Source of the DNA: Metallumcola ferriviriculae
Lineage (GTDB): Bacteria; Bacillota; JADQBR01
Direction: 5' to 3'
Assembly (NCBI RefSeq): GCF_035573695.1
Contig: NZ_CP121694.1
Coordinates: 3,656,237 to 3,720,236, forward strand
DNA: 64,000 nucleotides
Below the pieces are notes generated by a model. That model saw only the letters and a list, made by a program, of their open reading frames with translations. It was not told where the DNA came from and did no database searches. Below are positions 1-8,665 of the stretch, one piece after another (the first letter of the stretch is position 1; the number at the start of each line of letters is the position of its first letter). Made by a program: the position numbers and the translations under genes.

Positions 1-792
1 TTAGGGTCCTCTTTACCCCATTTCATTGTGTTGTTTTTATCTTCGGTTCATTGGCAGCTAGTCATCGCCACCAGTTCTATTTTGGCACTAATTTCTACTG
101 TGATTATCACTTGGGTTCTACCAGATACTCCCGTCGCTTCAAAAAAGAATCCTGTTTCTTTTAAATTATTAAAAAAGGTTGTTACAAATAAACCCGTCAT
201 GCTTGCTAATTACGGCTATTTCGGACATCAGTGGGAATTATACGCGATGTGGACATGGCTCCCGGCTTTTTTAGCCGCCAGCTTAATAACATATTCCCCA
301 CAAATAAACCCGCTATGGAGCAAGTTATTTTCATTTTTGTCCATCGGAGTTGCGGGAGCTTTTGGATGTATAATCGGTGGATACTGCGCGGAAAAAATAG
401 GTAAGTCTAATCTTACTATCATTGCCATGTCCATAAGTGCACTTTGTTCGATTATAATCGGTTTTACATTTGGCAGCTCTATTTGGCTGACCCTGATAGT
501 GTCCCTGATTTGGGGTATGACAGTCGTTGCGGACTCAGCGCAGTTTTCAGCAGCGGTCACGGATTTCTCAAATGCTGACTATGTGGGGACAGCCCTAACC
601 TTTCAAATGTCCATTGGGTTCCTCATAACCGTCTTCTCTATCAACCTGGTTCCGGTTATTCAAGCACAGATTGGATGGGAATGGGTATTTGCCATATTAA
701 GTATTGGGCCAATCCTTGGTATAATTTCCATGAGCCATTTAAAATACTACGAAACATCAGGGAAAAAAGAACCTTATACTCTTTGGTTTTAA
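1..792 (+). CDS. MFS transporter, C-terminal part (5' end outside window)
   Basis: The reading frame is already open at the first base, so the gene starts upstream of the window. The visible part, about 264 residues, has roughly seven hydrophobic segments separated by short polar loops, ending in a short basic tail. This matches the C-terminal half of a 12-helix major facilitator superfamily transporter, resembling the CynX/nitrate-type branch. It would act in the cytoplasmic membrane. The substrate cannot be told from the sequence. No operon partner is visible; the next gene starts about 105 bases later with its own ribosome site. Confidence 0.75.
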   Translation, partial: LGSSLPHFIVLFLSSVHWQLVIATSSILALISTVIITWVLPDTPVASKKNPVSFKLLKKVVTNKPVMLANYGYFGHQWELYAMWTWLPAFLAASLITYSPQINPLWSKLFSFLSIGVAGAFGCIIGGYCAEKIGKSNLTIIAMSISALCSIIIGFTFGSSIWLTLIVSLIWGMTVVADSAQFSAAVTDFSNADYVGTALTFQMSIGFLITVFSINLVPVIQAQIGWEWVFAILSIGPILGIISMSHLKYYETSGKKEPYTLWF

Positions 793-897
793 ATTACGCC
801 TCTGAAAAGGTAAATTGTGCTAAATATAAAGGATTTTGTCAAAATCTGGAGAACTAAAAGTTTGATTGTATTTTTACCAAGATAGGAGAGAGCATAT

Positions 898-1569
898 ATG
901 AATTTGCTTTTCACCGAAAAAACATCTCTTAAAATGGGCCTCTTAGGTTTTGTTTTTAGCGTCATCGGTTATCTCCTTGAAGAATACATAGCTTTACCAC
1001 GTTTATGGGTTTGGATATTATCAGCAGTAGTTTTAACCTTTGCAGGTTGTCTTTTTGGTAGGTTAATTGAACATCTACATCGCGGGGCTTACACTGACTC
1101 TTTAAGCGGCTTGCGAAACAGAAGATTTCTTTATAATAAGTTAACAGTAGAAATGGAAAGAGTTAATAGAAATAAGACTTGTCTTTCGATGTTAATGATT
1201 GACATCGACAATTTTAAGGAAATCAATGACAACTATGGCCATTTAAAAGGAGATAAAATCATTAGAATGCTCGCAAAAGCAATGAAGAGCAATAAACGAG
1301 CAACTGATACAGTTGCTCGTTTGGGTGGGGATGAGTTTATTATCGTTCTGCCAGAAACGGACTTCAATGGGGCAAGGTCTGTCGTCAGTAGATTATTAAA
1401 ATCCATTGCCCAAATGAAATCGTCTCCCAAATTTTCGGTAAGCATTGGAATTACCTCGACCCTTGACAAAATTGAAGTTCGTAAGTTTATCAAGCAAGCA
1501 GACAGTGATCTCTACAAAGAAAAAGCTAGAAAAAAAGATTTGGGGACCGACTATTCTTCTGCCATTTAA
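898..1569 (+). CDS. membrane-anchored GGDEF diguanylate cyclase
   Basis: A 223-residue protein with two N-terminal membrane helices (about residues 12-30 and 35-55) followed by a GGDEF domain. The signature GGDEF is intact, so condensation of two GTP into cyclic di-GMP is expected. An RATD motif lies five residues before GGDEF, which fits the RxxD inhibitory site for product feedback. The metal-binding IDIDNFK and NDNYGH segments are also present. There is no periplasmic sensor, so any input is through the membrane segment. The ribosome site is AGGAGAG, eight bases before the ATG. It stands alone and no EAL or PilZ partner is visible nearby. Confidence 0.92.
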   Translation: MNLLFTEKTSLKMGLLGFVFSVIGYLLEEYIALPRLWVWILSAVVLTFAGCLFGRLIEHLHRGAYTDSLSGLRNRRFLYNKLTVEMERVNRNKTCLSMLMIDIDNFKEINDNYGHLKGDKIIRMLAKAMKSNKRATDTVARLGGDEFIIVLPETDFNGARSVVSRLLKSIAQMKSSPKFSVSIGITSTLDKIEVRKFIKQADSDLYKEKARKKDLGTDYSSAI

Positions 1570-1638
1570 CTTATGCTTGCCTGGGACCAGTTCTGCCCCC
1601 GGCCATCACCCGTAATAATTAACTTTGCAATTGGCAAC

Positions 1639-1660
1639 GCCTGGAATCCTTATTCCAGGC
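1639..1660. other. perfect hairpin between convergent genes
   Basis: A 9-bp perfect inverted repeat (GCCTGGAAT and its complement) with a 4-base loop lies between the convergent diguanylate cyclase and glycosyltransferase genes. There is no clear T-run, so it is either a weak terminator or an RNA 3'-end structure. Confidence 0.5.
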
Positions 1661-1694
1661 ATACAAGTAACTTTCAGACCTTACTGCGAATTAT

Positions 1695-1726
1695 AAGACA
1701 CCCTTCCAGGTCTAGGGAGGTGTCTT
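1695..1726. terminator. inverted repeat, possible terminator
   Basis: AAGACACC and GGTGTCTT form an 8-bp stem enclosing a 16-base loop in the same convergent gap. It could end transcripts from either side. The rest of the gap up to the next stop codon holds nothing recognisable. Confidence 0.4.
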
Positions 1727-1810
1727 AAAGGTAAGTGCTAAATTAAGGCAAACTACTCCCCAGTAGTGAAATTACCCATATGATATGCGCCGCAACTGCA
1801 ATGCACATTT

Positions 1811-2827
1811 TTAATTATGCAAGCTTAAATCACTAGTAGTATCCGCTACCAGAAGTTTATGAAAAATAGTAAAAACAACGGTATTAACCAGAATTATTAT
1901 GAAGATAAGCAAACGCCAATTAGCCGCAGTCAAATAATAAATAACCGCTAGTAAGGCACATACCAATTGCAGTAAATAGCAGGCCATGACCGCTTCCATA
2001 TGGCCAAATCCTTTTTGGTCCATTAAAATGTTGTAAAACTGACTGCGGCCTGGCGCGAAAACCGGCTTGGAATTAATTATTTGGCGTGTGAATGTTACTA
2101 ACACATTAAAAATTGGGATACCTACTAATATTAATACACCCATCAAAGATTGAAACATTGAAAAATGCTTAAACGTATAAAACCCTGTGACAGCTAAAAA
2201 AGCGCCCAGCATTAGACGTCCGGCACTGCCTAAATAAATTTCTGCAGGATAAGACTCGTACTTCAAGAATGCACCTAAAGTCGATATCATAACCCCGACA
2301 ATTAGTAGAAGATAACTATTACCGGTAAACATAGCCGGGACTACAGCACCAACACCAAACACCACAGTGATACCTGATGCCAGACCATCTAAGCCGTCTA
2401 TTGAATTAACGGCACTCTGACAAATTACAACAAGTAAACAAAGGTAAACAGCCGGCAAAAAACTACCGCCGAAAATTACATATGTAATTCCAGCTGATGC
2501 GCCTACGCCAAAATAACCGGCAATTTTGACACCCAGCGACATTTTCCTAAGATCATCAATAAAACCTAGCACTACTGCCACAGTAAGAGTAACCATATAA
2601 ACAAAAAATATTTGAGAAAAAAATTTACTATTGATTATAGCCAAAGCGGTCATTCCTACCGACCAGCCAAGAAATATCGGTAAGCCCCCTGAGCTAGGCA
2701 TGGTTTTTCCATGATTTTTCCACTGGTTAGGCATATCCAATATTTGTGTCTTTTTAACCAAAAGCGCAGTTAATAAGGTTATTATAAAAGGTAGGATGGA
2801 AACCACCGCAATTTGTATTCCGTTCAT
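1811..2827 (-). CDS. WecA/MraY-like polyprenyl-phosphate phosphotransferase homologue with altered motifs
   Basis: A 338-residue membrane protein with about ten hydrophobic segments. Seen: the metal-binding DDLRK motif (near residue 90) and the NSIDGLDGLA motif that is diagnostic of the WecA/TagO/MraY family, whose members move a sugar-phosphate from a UDP-sugar to a lipid phosphate at the membrane. Not seen: the family GDxGS loop is replaced by GSAGR, the usual PIFD aspartate by PIFN, and the histidine motif HLHHR by SQFYN. These positions carry catalytic or nucleotide-contacting residues in known enzymes, so substrate or activity may differ. The ribosome site is AGAGGTGAG. It is monocistronic as far as can be seen. 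Confidence 0.82.
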   Translation of the reverse strand: MNGIQIAVVSILPFIITLLTALLVKKTQILDMPNQWKNHGKTMPSSGGLPIFLGWSVGMTALAIINSKFFSQIFFVYMVTLTVAVVLGFIDDLRKMSLGVKIAGYFGVGASAGITYVIFGGSFLPAVYLCLLVVICQSAVNSIDGLDGLASGITVVFGVGAVVPAMFTGNSYLLLIVGVMISTLGAFLKYESYPAEIYLGSAGRLMLGAFLAVTGFYTFKHFSMFQSLMGVLILVGIPIFNVLVTFTRQIINSKPVFAPGRSQFYNILMDQKGFGHMEAVMACYLLQLVCALLAVIYYLTAANWRLLIFIIILVNTVVFTIFHKLLVADTTSDLSLHN

Positions 2828-3003
2828 CTTCTCACCTCTGAATTACCAAATATACCTCAATCTGTTAAACAATTCGACGGTATTACTGGTATTCCTTTAG
2901 ACGGTGTGGAGAAAATATACCGGGAAAGGCCATTATCAGCAACTGCCGCACAAAACGACTATCGCAAAGTTAACGATAATTTTTGAAACTCCTTTCTACT
3001 TTT

Positions 3004-3020
3004 AGTCGTTTAATAAACTT
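3004..3020 (+). repeat. intergenic motif copy 1 (TCGTTWnnnAAACTT type)
   Basis: One of four similar 17-18-bp intergenic sequences (others near 12451, 13423 and 18009), each a short distance before a hairpin on the plus strand. Function unknown. Confidence 0.4.
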
Positions 3021-3035
3021 CTTGTTCCAGTAACA

Positions 3036-3085
3036 AAAACAGTGCAGCTGCCCCGAATCCTTATCGGTACTTCCTGCACTGTTTT
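3036..3085. terminator. bidirectional terminator-like hairpin
   Basis: A perfect 12-bp stem (AAAACAGTGCAG with its complement) encloses a 26-base loop. The A-run on one arm and T-run on the other would allow termination in both directions. It sits just downstream of the small minus-strand gene that follows. Confidence 0.6.
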
Positions 3086-3118
3086 AATCATTTAAACGCG
3101 ACACTCTGAGAAAAGTAG

Positions 3119-3232
3119 TTATACCGCCGCTTTTATTCGTAAAAACTTTTGATACCGTTCCCCCCAGTTGAGTATATAAGCAATGATAATACTATAAAGC
3201 AAGATTCCAGCAAACCTCGTGAATCTATTCAT
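3119..3232 (-). CDS. 37-residue single-span membrane peptide
   Basis: A short open frame of 37 residues with one hydrophobic segment (GILLYSIIIAYIL) followed by a basic tail. A strong ribosome site (GGGGGG, six bases upstream) supports expression. It resembles in style the other tiny membrane proteins of this window, but no family is recognised. A terminator-like hairpin follows at once. Confidence 0.45.
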   Translation of the reverse strand: MNRFTRFAGILLYSIIIAYILNWGERYQKFLRIKAAV

Positions 3233-3334
3233 TTCGAATCCCCCCGTTAACATTACTATTCTTTAGCGCTGGTGAAGAACCTTCAATTATTTACCAAAGA
3301 TATGGGTTGTGTTGTTAAGGAGAATGTAACTGGT

Positions 3335-3559
3335 TTACTTATTACCATTGACAATTTCTATAGCTGCTTTACCTGTCATATGTTCGGTTTTGACTTCAAT
3401 TAAACATACTCTATCCCAGTCTTTTTTAATTTCTTGCTGCCCTTCTTTAATATAGTCAGGTGAATATTTTTCAACTAAACATTCAAGGGCATATCGCCTA
3501 TCGGAATCAGCTGTAAGAATCCTTGCTCTACCAAAGATGGGAAACACTCCTCTAAACAT
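3335..3559 (-). pseudogene. internally deleted copy of the PNPOx-like gene found at 18189
   Basis: The 74 residues are nearly identical to the C-terminal 70 residues of the 162-residue pyridoxamine-phosphate-oxidase-like protein at 18189. The first three codons and the upstream leader are also the same as in that gene. About 88 codons in the middle are missing, and the deletion keeps the reading frame, start and stop. The lost part holds most of the flavin-binding split barrel, so the flavoprotein activity should be gone. Either a decaying duplicate or a short derivative that is still translated. Confidence 0.8.
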
Positions 3560-3618
3560 AATTACACCTCTAATTCTTCCGTTATTTTTAGGTTCTTATC
3601 TAAAGACCTGAAAGTTTC

Positions 3619-4243
3619 TTAAAACAAGTTGATTATACATTCTCCTAGTACTTGTTCACCTAATAATAAAGACAACCGGTCGCCATCTGATACCGGTCCC
3701 ACCCCTTCCGGAGTCCCAGTAAATATTATGTCACCTTTTCCTAGACCAAAATGCTCTGCCGCAAAATCTATAATCGTCTGTAAGTTAAAAACCATATCTT
3801 GAATATTGCCCAACTGAACCTGTTGCCCGTTTCTTAAAAGAGCAAAATCTACTTTTTCACATCCTCAATCCCCGGGAACTCTATAAACTTACTTATTACC
3901 GCTGAATTAGGAAAGCCTTTGGCCATTGACCATGGGTATCCTTTTCTCTTCAATTCGTCTTGAACATCCCTCAAAGTAAAGTCAATTCCTAGAGCCATGC
4001 CGCTAAGAAGTTTATCCACCCCTAAGCCTTCGTATATGGCCTATCTATTCGAATGACCAATTCAACCTCAAAATGAACAGTTCCACGGCCCCCGGGAAGA
4101 CTAATCTCCTGTCCATTGGCCTCCACCAATGCATGAGTAGGCTTGTTAAAGAAAAGTGGCGAAGAAGGGACAGCATTTTTTAGTTCTTTTGCATGGGAAA
4201 CATAATTTCTGCCGACACAATAAATGTTTCTAATCGAATTCAT
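3619..4243 (-). pseudogene. fumarylacetoacetate hydrolase (FAH) family gene with two frameshifts
   Basis: When two single-base losses are restored, one near 4015 and one in an A-run near 3855, this reads as one 208-residue FAH-domain protein, a normal length for the single-domain family (acylpyruvate hydrolase / 2-hydroxyhepta-2,4-dienedioate isomerase type). Family marks are the N-terminal GRNYVSHAKE, the metal-binding HFEVELVIRI and the C-terminal GDIIFTGTPEGVGP. The start is the ATG preceded by GAGAGGA. As written the gene gives only fragments. The A-run break could also be a sequencing error. Confidence 0.82.
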
Positions 4244-4374
4244 AACAGTCGTCCTCTCATCTTTGGTAGCATTAAACGCAAGCAAAAATATATACACTCT
4301 ACATCGTCAGCCTCGACCAGTTAAACAATATAATTCAGCCAAATTCTAAAACTAGGTTACTTCTGTTTCGTCAT

Positions 4375-4414
4375 AAGTTTAGGAAACAATTTTGTTACAT
4401 ATATCAAAGGAACT
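4375..4414 (-). pseudogene. short remnant of the 24436-type membrane gene
   Basis: About 40 bases match the middle of the four-helix membrane protein gene at 24436 almost base for base, then switch abruptly to the tail of the epimerase gene. A deletion or recombination scar. Confidence 0.5.
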
Positions 4415-4431
4415 GTATAAACTTTTAATAG

Positions 4432-5341
4432 TTATTTGCTTTTCGTAAGCAAATTTTCTAAAGCTAATTCAAGTGTAGGAAATAAAAATCCAAATCTTTC
4501 CTCCATTAATACTTTAGGCATAACCTGTTGACCTTCGAGAATAAGTTTACTTTTTTTGCCCAAGTGCCAATTTCATAATAAAGGAAGGCACAGGAAGCCA
4601 ATGCGGTCGTTTTAATACGGACCCAATTATTTTGCCGAAACTTTTCATTCTTAAAGGTGCTGGTGAGGTTACATTAACAGGTCCATACAAATTATCATTT
4701 TCAATAGCAAATACGATAGCTCGTACGGCATCTAGGAAATGAACCCAAGAAACCCACTGTTCACCTGCACCAACCGTACCACCAGCAAACAATTTATATG
4801 GCAAAGCCATAAGGGGGAGGGCACCACCTTCGTTACCAAGCACAACACCAAATCTCATAAAGACAGTGCGCACCCCATATTCATTAGCTTTTTTAGCTTT
4901 GCTTTCCCAATCATTCACAGTTCTACCTAGAAAATCGTCTGCTGTCTCTTTTGAATCTTCCGTATAAACCGCATCAAGCGATACTGGATAAATACCAATG
5001 GCACTGGCATTAATCAATACAGCAGGTTTTCGAGGTGATGCTGCAATTATTCTTAGTAACTCCTCTGTTGCTATCATCCGACTGTCATATATTTGTTTTT
5101 GGTGCTTCATAGTCCATCTACCCTGGTTTATTGAAACACCTGCCAAATTAACAAGCACATCAACATTTCCTAGTTCTTTTTCAGGATTATTACCTTCCTT
5201 GAGCCAATTAACATATAATACATCCTTCGATGAAATTTTGTCATTTCTAGTTAAGATGATAATTTCATGACCTTCCTCGATAAGTAAGTCAGCTAATTTT
5301 CTCCCGATAAACCCAGAACCACCAGCAATAACGATTTTCAT
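4432..5341 (-). pseudogene. TIGR01777-type NAD(P)-dependent epimerase, frameshifted near the C-terminus
   Basis: Residues 1-264 form an extended short-chain dehydrogenase: the Rossmann signature GGSGFIGRK near the N-terminus, NLAGVSI, and the SAIGIYP segment of the active site. The frame then breaks in a 7-A run near 4555. In the next frame the expected ending continues (LILEGQQVMPK to the conserved FPTLELALENLL), for a restored total of 302 residues, the usual length of the YfcH/SDR39U1 family. Substrate unknown. The frameshift removes about 38 residues. A second copy, deleted internally, lies at 51358. The leader region is shared with that copy. Confidence 0.85.
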
Positions 5342-5411
5342 ATCTTCACCTCATCGGACAAATTATTGTCAGGACAGTCTTTCAGTAGGTAACTGCGGTA
5401 CAAGAATCTTC

Positions 5412-5484
5412 CGTCCACATCAAAAATTCCAACGAAAGCTATTAACTGAATATCTTCTATTATCAAACTGGCTAAGGCTGAAAA
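5412..5484 (-). pseudogene. VanZ gene fragment
   Basis: About 70 bases match the part of the HAAS-VanZ gene at 31795-31865 that encodes the conserved membrane helix with the SLTIE motif. No frame is preserved. It is the first of a series of fragments here in the same order and orientation as their full copies further right. Confidence 0.6.
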
Positions 5485-5613
5485 TCGTAAATCCTAAGCC
5501 CTTGTCGGTGGACTTGACGGCGGCTAAATCATATTCGTTCCATCTGGACTACAACAAACGAAATTTCCTGTCACAAGCGCAAAACTAATATTCTCCTAAC
5601 AGGAAACGGTTCC

Positions 5614-5818
5614 TTAAGTGTCCAAGTACAACCCCGCTTAGCACTAGGGGTAAGTCGCTGTAATATCGAGGAAATGTCGGAGAATATATATACATGCCAG
5701 GTATGGTAGGTAAAATCAGAGATGGATAGCAATATACAGTGCTGGCAGTCCAACAGCTAGTAGTTTTATCCAGTCAATTTTCCATTTGCCTTGTTTTCTA
5801 AATGCACTAATAAAACTT
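5614..5818 (-). pseudogene. C-terminal half of a 38883-type membrane protein gene
   Basis: About 200 bases are over 90 percent identical to 38917-39120, the C-terminal half of a four-helix membrane protein gene. The start is missing and the fragment is joined directly to the tail of the next gene of the cluster. Nothing recognisable lies in the 130 bases before it. Confidence 0.7.
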
Positions 5819-5831
5819 GGCTATTCCTCCA

Positions 5832-5892
5832 AATAAGCTATTTTCACTGGTATATGTGATATTCCTCCTACTTCAAATTCCGCATCCACTCA
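5832..5892 (-). pseudogene. tail of the membrane-anchored excisionase-like gene (39522 type)
   Basis: About 60 bases match the last codons of the 39522 gene. The rest of that gene and its small neighbour are deleted here. Confidence 0.6.
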
Positions 5893-5924
5893 TCCAGCCA
5901 TATTAAACTTGACAGGGCCTTTCA

Positions 5925-6284
5925 TTACCTCTCCCGAACAAGTGCCTTGCCAATTAAAATACCAAAAAGAATACCTACTAGCGGAAACGCCAACATAGCA
6001 GTTCCCCAAAGCTTTAAATCTACGCCAAATATTTTGGTAGCATAAGGGCTAACAAACAATATCCCTACACCCATCACTAAAACCGTAAGCAACAGTTGTC
6101 CCCAAGCAGGATTAAGCCCCTTATTAAACGGTGCTAACTCCAAAAGTAAGCCCGTGAGTACAAGAACCAACTACTGGAAAAGCACTTGTCATCACTTCAT
6201 AGTTTAATGTAAATGTAGCTTTTCGGTACGGTATATAGTAGTAGATATACGCACTGCTTCCTAATGCCACGATTATTAACCTCA
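5925..6284 (-). pseudogene. degenerate copy of the 43139 membrane protein gene
   Basis: The first 81 codons visible here are closely similar to the C-terminal two thirds of the 126-residue, four-helix protein at 43139 (shared GLLLELAPFNKGLNPAWGQ-type segment and C-terminal GILIGKAL). A small deletion near 6170 breaks the frame, and the extreme N-terminal codons are replaced by unrelated sequence. Non-functional as written. Confidence 0.75.
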
Positions 6285-6525
6285 CTAGGTTTCCTGCGGC
6301 GTTACTGGAATTTGAGGTCCTCTGCCAAAAGCAAAATATTTAATCCTCTCATCCTCAATTATACCGCCAATGATAAATTGTTCTTTACCCTTTTCATTGC
6401 TACTAAATATTCCTGCAACATTAAACGGCTGGTATTCTTCGACGGGGTAACCGTATGAACTACTTCCAGCATGCCAAAAACCCCCCAGCTTCCTTTTTAA
6501 CCCTGTAACGCCGAAAGTACTTTTT
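6285..6525 (-). pseudogene. C-terminal fragment of an unidentified protein
   Basis: An 80-codon open frame without a start codon has protein-like composition, with segments such as GFWHAGSSSYGYPVEEY and YFAFGRGPQIPVTP. It probably is the tail of a lost secreted or lipoprotein gene. The family is not recognised. Confidence 0.4.
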
Positions 6526-6741
6526 TCTGTTCATATTTTCCATATTGATCCTTTAATAAAACATTTCAAAGAAGCAATATCAATTAACCTTGATAATACA
6601 GAAAAGTTAATTTTAAAAAAGTTGGTAGAAAGGCTTAGACACTCAAGAAAATTCTTTAGAAAAGAGATACAAGAATATTCTATGTTGTCTAATAAAATAC
6701 TGTATTTAAGTATTCTCCGTGATTTGACAAAAGAAGAATAA
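6490..6741 (+). other. open frame without start codon, possibly a gene tail
   Basis: A frame of about 80 codons ends at a TAA and encodes a charged helical stretch (for example KLVERLRHSRKFFRKEIQEY). It has no start codon or ribosome site and overlaps the previous fragment on the other strand, so at most one of the two is a real gene tail. Confidence 0.25.
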
Positions 6742-6862
6742 ACAACCTCAGGGAACCAAGCATTTGACTTCTTTAAAGCTTCTGACTGTTCCGCCCCTCT
6801 GTGCTTCGTTCTTTAGCATTTTCCCAGCCCCAAATTTTTTGGGGCCCTAACTATGTAAAACG

Positions 6863-7033
6863 AAAAAAAAGTCTTTCCACGCCCATCCCCCGAAACCCCC
6901 GCCACTAAAGCATCCCATCTTTTACCAGTAAATAAAGTTTTTCCATGAATGGACTGTATCTGAAAACCACCACAACTCTTTTCACAATTTTTTCCCACCA
7001 AACACCACGAAAATGAAAAAAAAGTCTTTCCAA
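6863..7033 (-). repeat. inverted-orientation copies of the TGGAAAnACTTTnTTT repeat
   Basis: At least three copies of a roughly 18-bp motif, read on the minus strand (starting near 6880, 6945 and 7033), match the four direct copies at 7234-7312 on the plus strand. One copy is nearly identical to its plus-strand mate (TGGAAAAACTTTATTT). Together they make an inverted array around a 200-bp centre, as in a recombinase or transposase binding region. Confidence 0.55.
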
Positions 7034-7127
7034 AACTGTTTTCTCAAATTTCTTCTATACAAAACTCCCCAAAAAGCCTGATACTACTGGCTTTAAGCCT
7101 TCCCCCTACTACCCATACAGTAAAAAA

Positions 7128-7171
7128 TAAGGGTCAAAGTGAGTCTAAAGCTAAATCACTCTGGGCCCTTA
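7128..7171. terminator. hairpin upstream of the recombinase
   Basis: TAAGGG pairs with CCCTTA and the inner AGTGA with TCACT, giving a long imperfect stem between the two repeat arrays. It may be a terminator or part of the recombination site. Confidence 0.4.
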
Positions 7172-7206
7172 TTTGTCAAGGTTTATGGTGTGTTTGGCGC
7201 TGCCGT

Positions 7207-7995
7207 ATGAAGTTTTCACTATTACCTTCCCAATGGAAACACTTTATTTGCTTTGGAAAAACTTTATTTGCTTATGGAAAGGGTTTTTTTTCGGTGGAAA
7301 GGGTTTATTTGAATTTTACATCTTACATGAAGACTGTTAAGAATTATCAGCCCCGCAGCTTTAATGCGAAGCTGGCTGCCTTAATCAAGCTGAATGAATT
7401 TCTAGTATCACAGGGCATCCAGACTGATACAGTCGTTTCCCAGAAAGATAAGATTAAACTACATGATCAGGTGAGTCCCACTGAAGTCATAAAGAAAGAT
7501 GTGGATCAATTCAGGCAGGTGCTTCTTGAGAAAGAGGGGCGAAAGTTTTATACAATAGCCACGCTTCTGGCCTACTGCGGCCTAAGAGTTTCCGAATGCC
7601 TCAACATCAAAAAAGCAGATCTCGATTTCAAGACCAGGGAGCTGGTAGTGAGCGGCAAAGGAGAAAAACGGCGGGTGATTTATATGGGCGATAAAATAAC
7701 TGCTGCATTAAGAGAATATCGGGCAGCAGTTGAAATTGCCGAAAATGACTATATTTTTAAAGGTGATAGAAATAGCAAAAGGATGAATAGAAGTTATATC
7801 AGCCGTATTTTCTCAAAGCATTCAGATACAATTACCCCACACCAACTGCGACATTTCTTTTGCTCACATGCTCTAGAAAATGTGTTTCAAATTTCCGAGG
7901 TAGCGGCGATTGCTGGCCATAGCAATATTGCAACTACATCAACATACCTGCACTGGACAAAGAAACAGGTTCGGGAGAAGATGAATTCTTTATGA
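7207..7995 (+). CDS. tyrosine recombinase, TnpI/XerC-like, atypical N-terminus
   Basis: The C-terminal 200 residues form a complete tyrosine recombinase catalytic domain: Arg in CGLRVSECL, Lys in GKGEKRRV, HQLRHFF, AGHSN and the nucleophile Tyr in STYLHW. The YQPRSFNAKL segment is typical of TnpI-like integrases of Tn4430/Tn5401 type, but the usual N-terminal core-binding domain is largely missing. The first 40 codons run through four direct repeats and look non-native, so the real start may be the ATG at 7327 (MKTVKNYQ) and the gene a truncated one. The repeats may be its DNA-binding sites. No transposase gene is adjacent. Confidence 0.75.
   Translation: MKFSLLPSQWKHFICFGKTLFAYGKGFFSVERVYLNFTSYMKTVKNYQPRSFNAKLAALIKLNEFLVSQGIQTDTVVSQKDKIKLHDQVSPTEVIKKDVDQFRQVLLEKEGRKFYTIATLLAYCGLRVSECLNIKKADLDFKTRELVVSGKGEKRRVIYMGDKITAALREYRAAVEIAENDYIFKGDRNSKRMNRSYISRIFSKHSDTITPHQLRHFFCSHALENVFQISEVAAIAGHSNIATTSTYLHWTKKQVREKMNSL
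7234..7312 (+). repeat. four direct repeats at 20-21-bp spacing (TGGAAAnnnTTTATTTG)
   Basis: TGGAAA begins at 7234, 7254, 7275 and 7295, each followed by a T-rich half. The spacing of two helical turns is what is expected for a cooperative protein-binding array, for example TnpI arm sites or iterons. The array overlaps the 5' end of the recombinase frame. Confidence 0.65.
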
Positions 7996-8139
7996 TTTGG
8001 GGTCAACTTAGTCTTTTAAAGCTAAATTTTCTTATGCCGTTCCATGTGATAAATGCGACATAGCAGCGCAAATAAATTCATCCCTATCTTGCTGATTAAT
8101 AAATTATTAAAATGGAACAATATCTCTAGAGGTGATTTT

Positions 8140-8619
8140 ATGTTCCAACCAGCGCTAGTATCTTTTTATAAAGCTGTATTATTCGGTATCGCTACTATAT
8201 TATTAATACCGAAAGAGAAGTATAAAAAGTTCCTTATATATGGCTTTTTGCTTGGAGCAGTCGGGGATGTCTTAATAGTTACATTAGTTGGGGGACTATT
8301 GGGTCTTATTAAATATCAGAATACAGGTCCCTTTAATATTTTAGGATTATTTTCTTTCTGGACACCGCTAGCCTGGATGTTTACATTAATGCTATTTTTA
8401 TATTTCTTACCAGTTAGAATAGTTTTTTATCATGTATACATTGTTGGGTTTGCACTCTTTGGTTTTATGGTCGGTTTAGTCCTGCAGCACCTTGGAACTT
8501 TTCAATATGTGGGGAATTATATTTATTTTGCTCCGATTACTTTTATAACCTGGTTTTTCCTTTCTGCATGGCTGTATCGTAGGAGCGAAAATATTGCTCT
8601 GCTAAACAAAATTAAATAA
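8140..8619 (+). CDS. five-helix membrane protein, unknown function
   Basis: A 159-residue, very hydrophobic protein with about five membrane helices and a basic C-terminal tail (WLYRRSENIALLNKIK). The ATG at 8140 is chosen because AGAGGTGA precedes it by five bases; an in-frame start further upstream has no such site. In size and helix pattern it resembles the CBO0543-type family of clostridial membrane proteins, but this is tentative. It lies just before the DUF3231 genes. Confidence 0.65.
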   Translation: MFQPALVSFYKAVLFGIATILLIPKEKYKKFLIYGFLLGAVGDVLIVTLVGGLLGLIKYQNTGPFNILGLFSFWTPLAWMFTLMLFLYFLPVRIVFYHVYIVGFALFGFMVGLVLQHLGTFQYVGNYIYFAPITFITWFFLSAWLYRRSENIALLNKIK

Positions 8620-8665
8620 CTTGTGAACCTATAAAGCTAAAAAACACAAAGAAAGGAGACATAAC

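Noticed and set aside
5571..5753. A 60-codon minus-strand frame
   Set aside because: It lies in another frame of the fragment that matches the 38883 gene and is a by-product of that sequence.
6813..7001. A 62-codon frame on the minus strand
   Set aside because: It runs through the inverted repeat array, has low-complexity composition and no ribosome site.
6863..7312. CRISPR array
   Set aside because: The repeats are degenerate, in two orientations, with 20-bp steps and no spacers of constant length; no cas genes are present.
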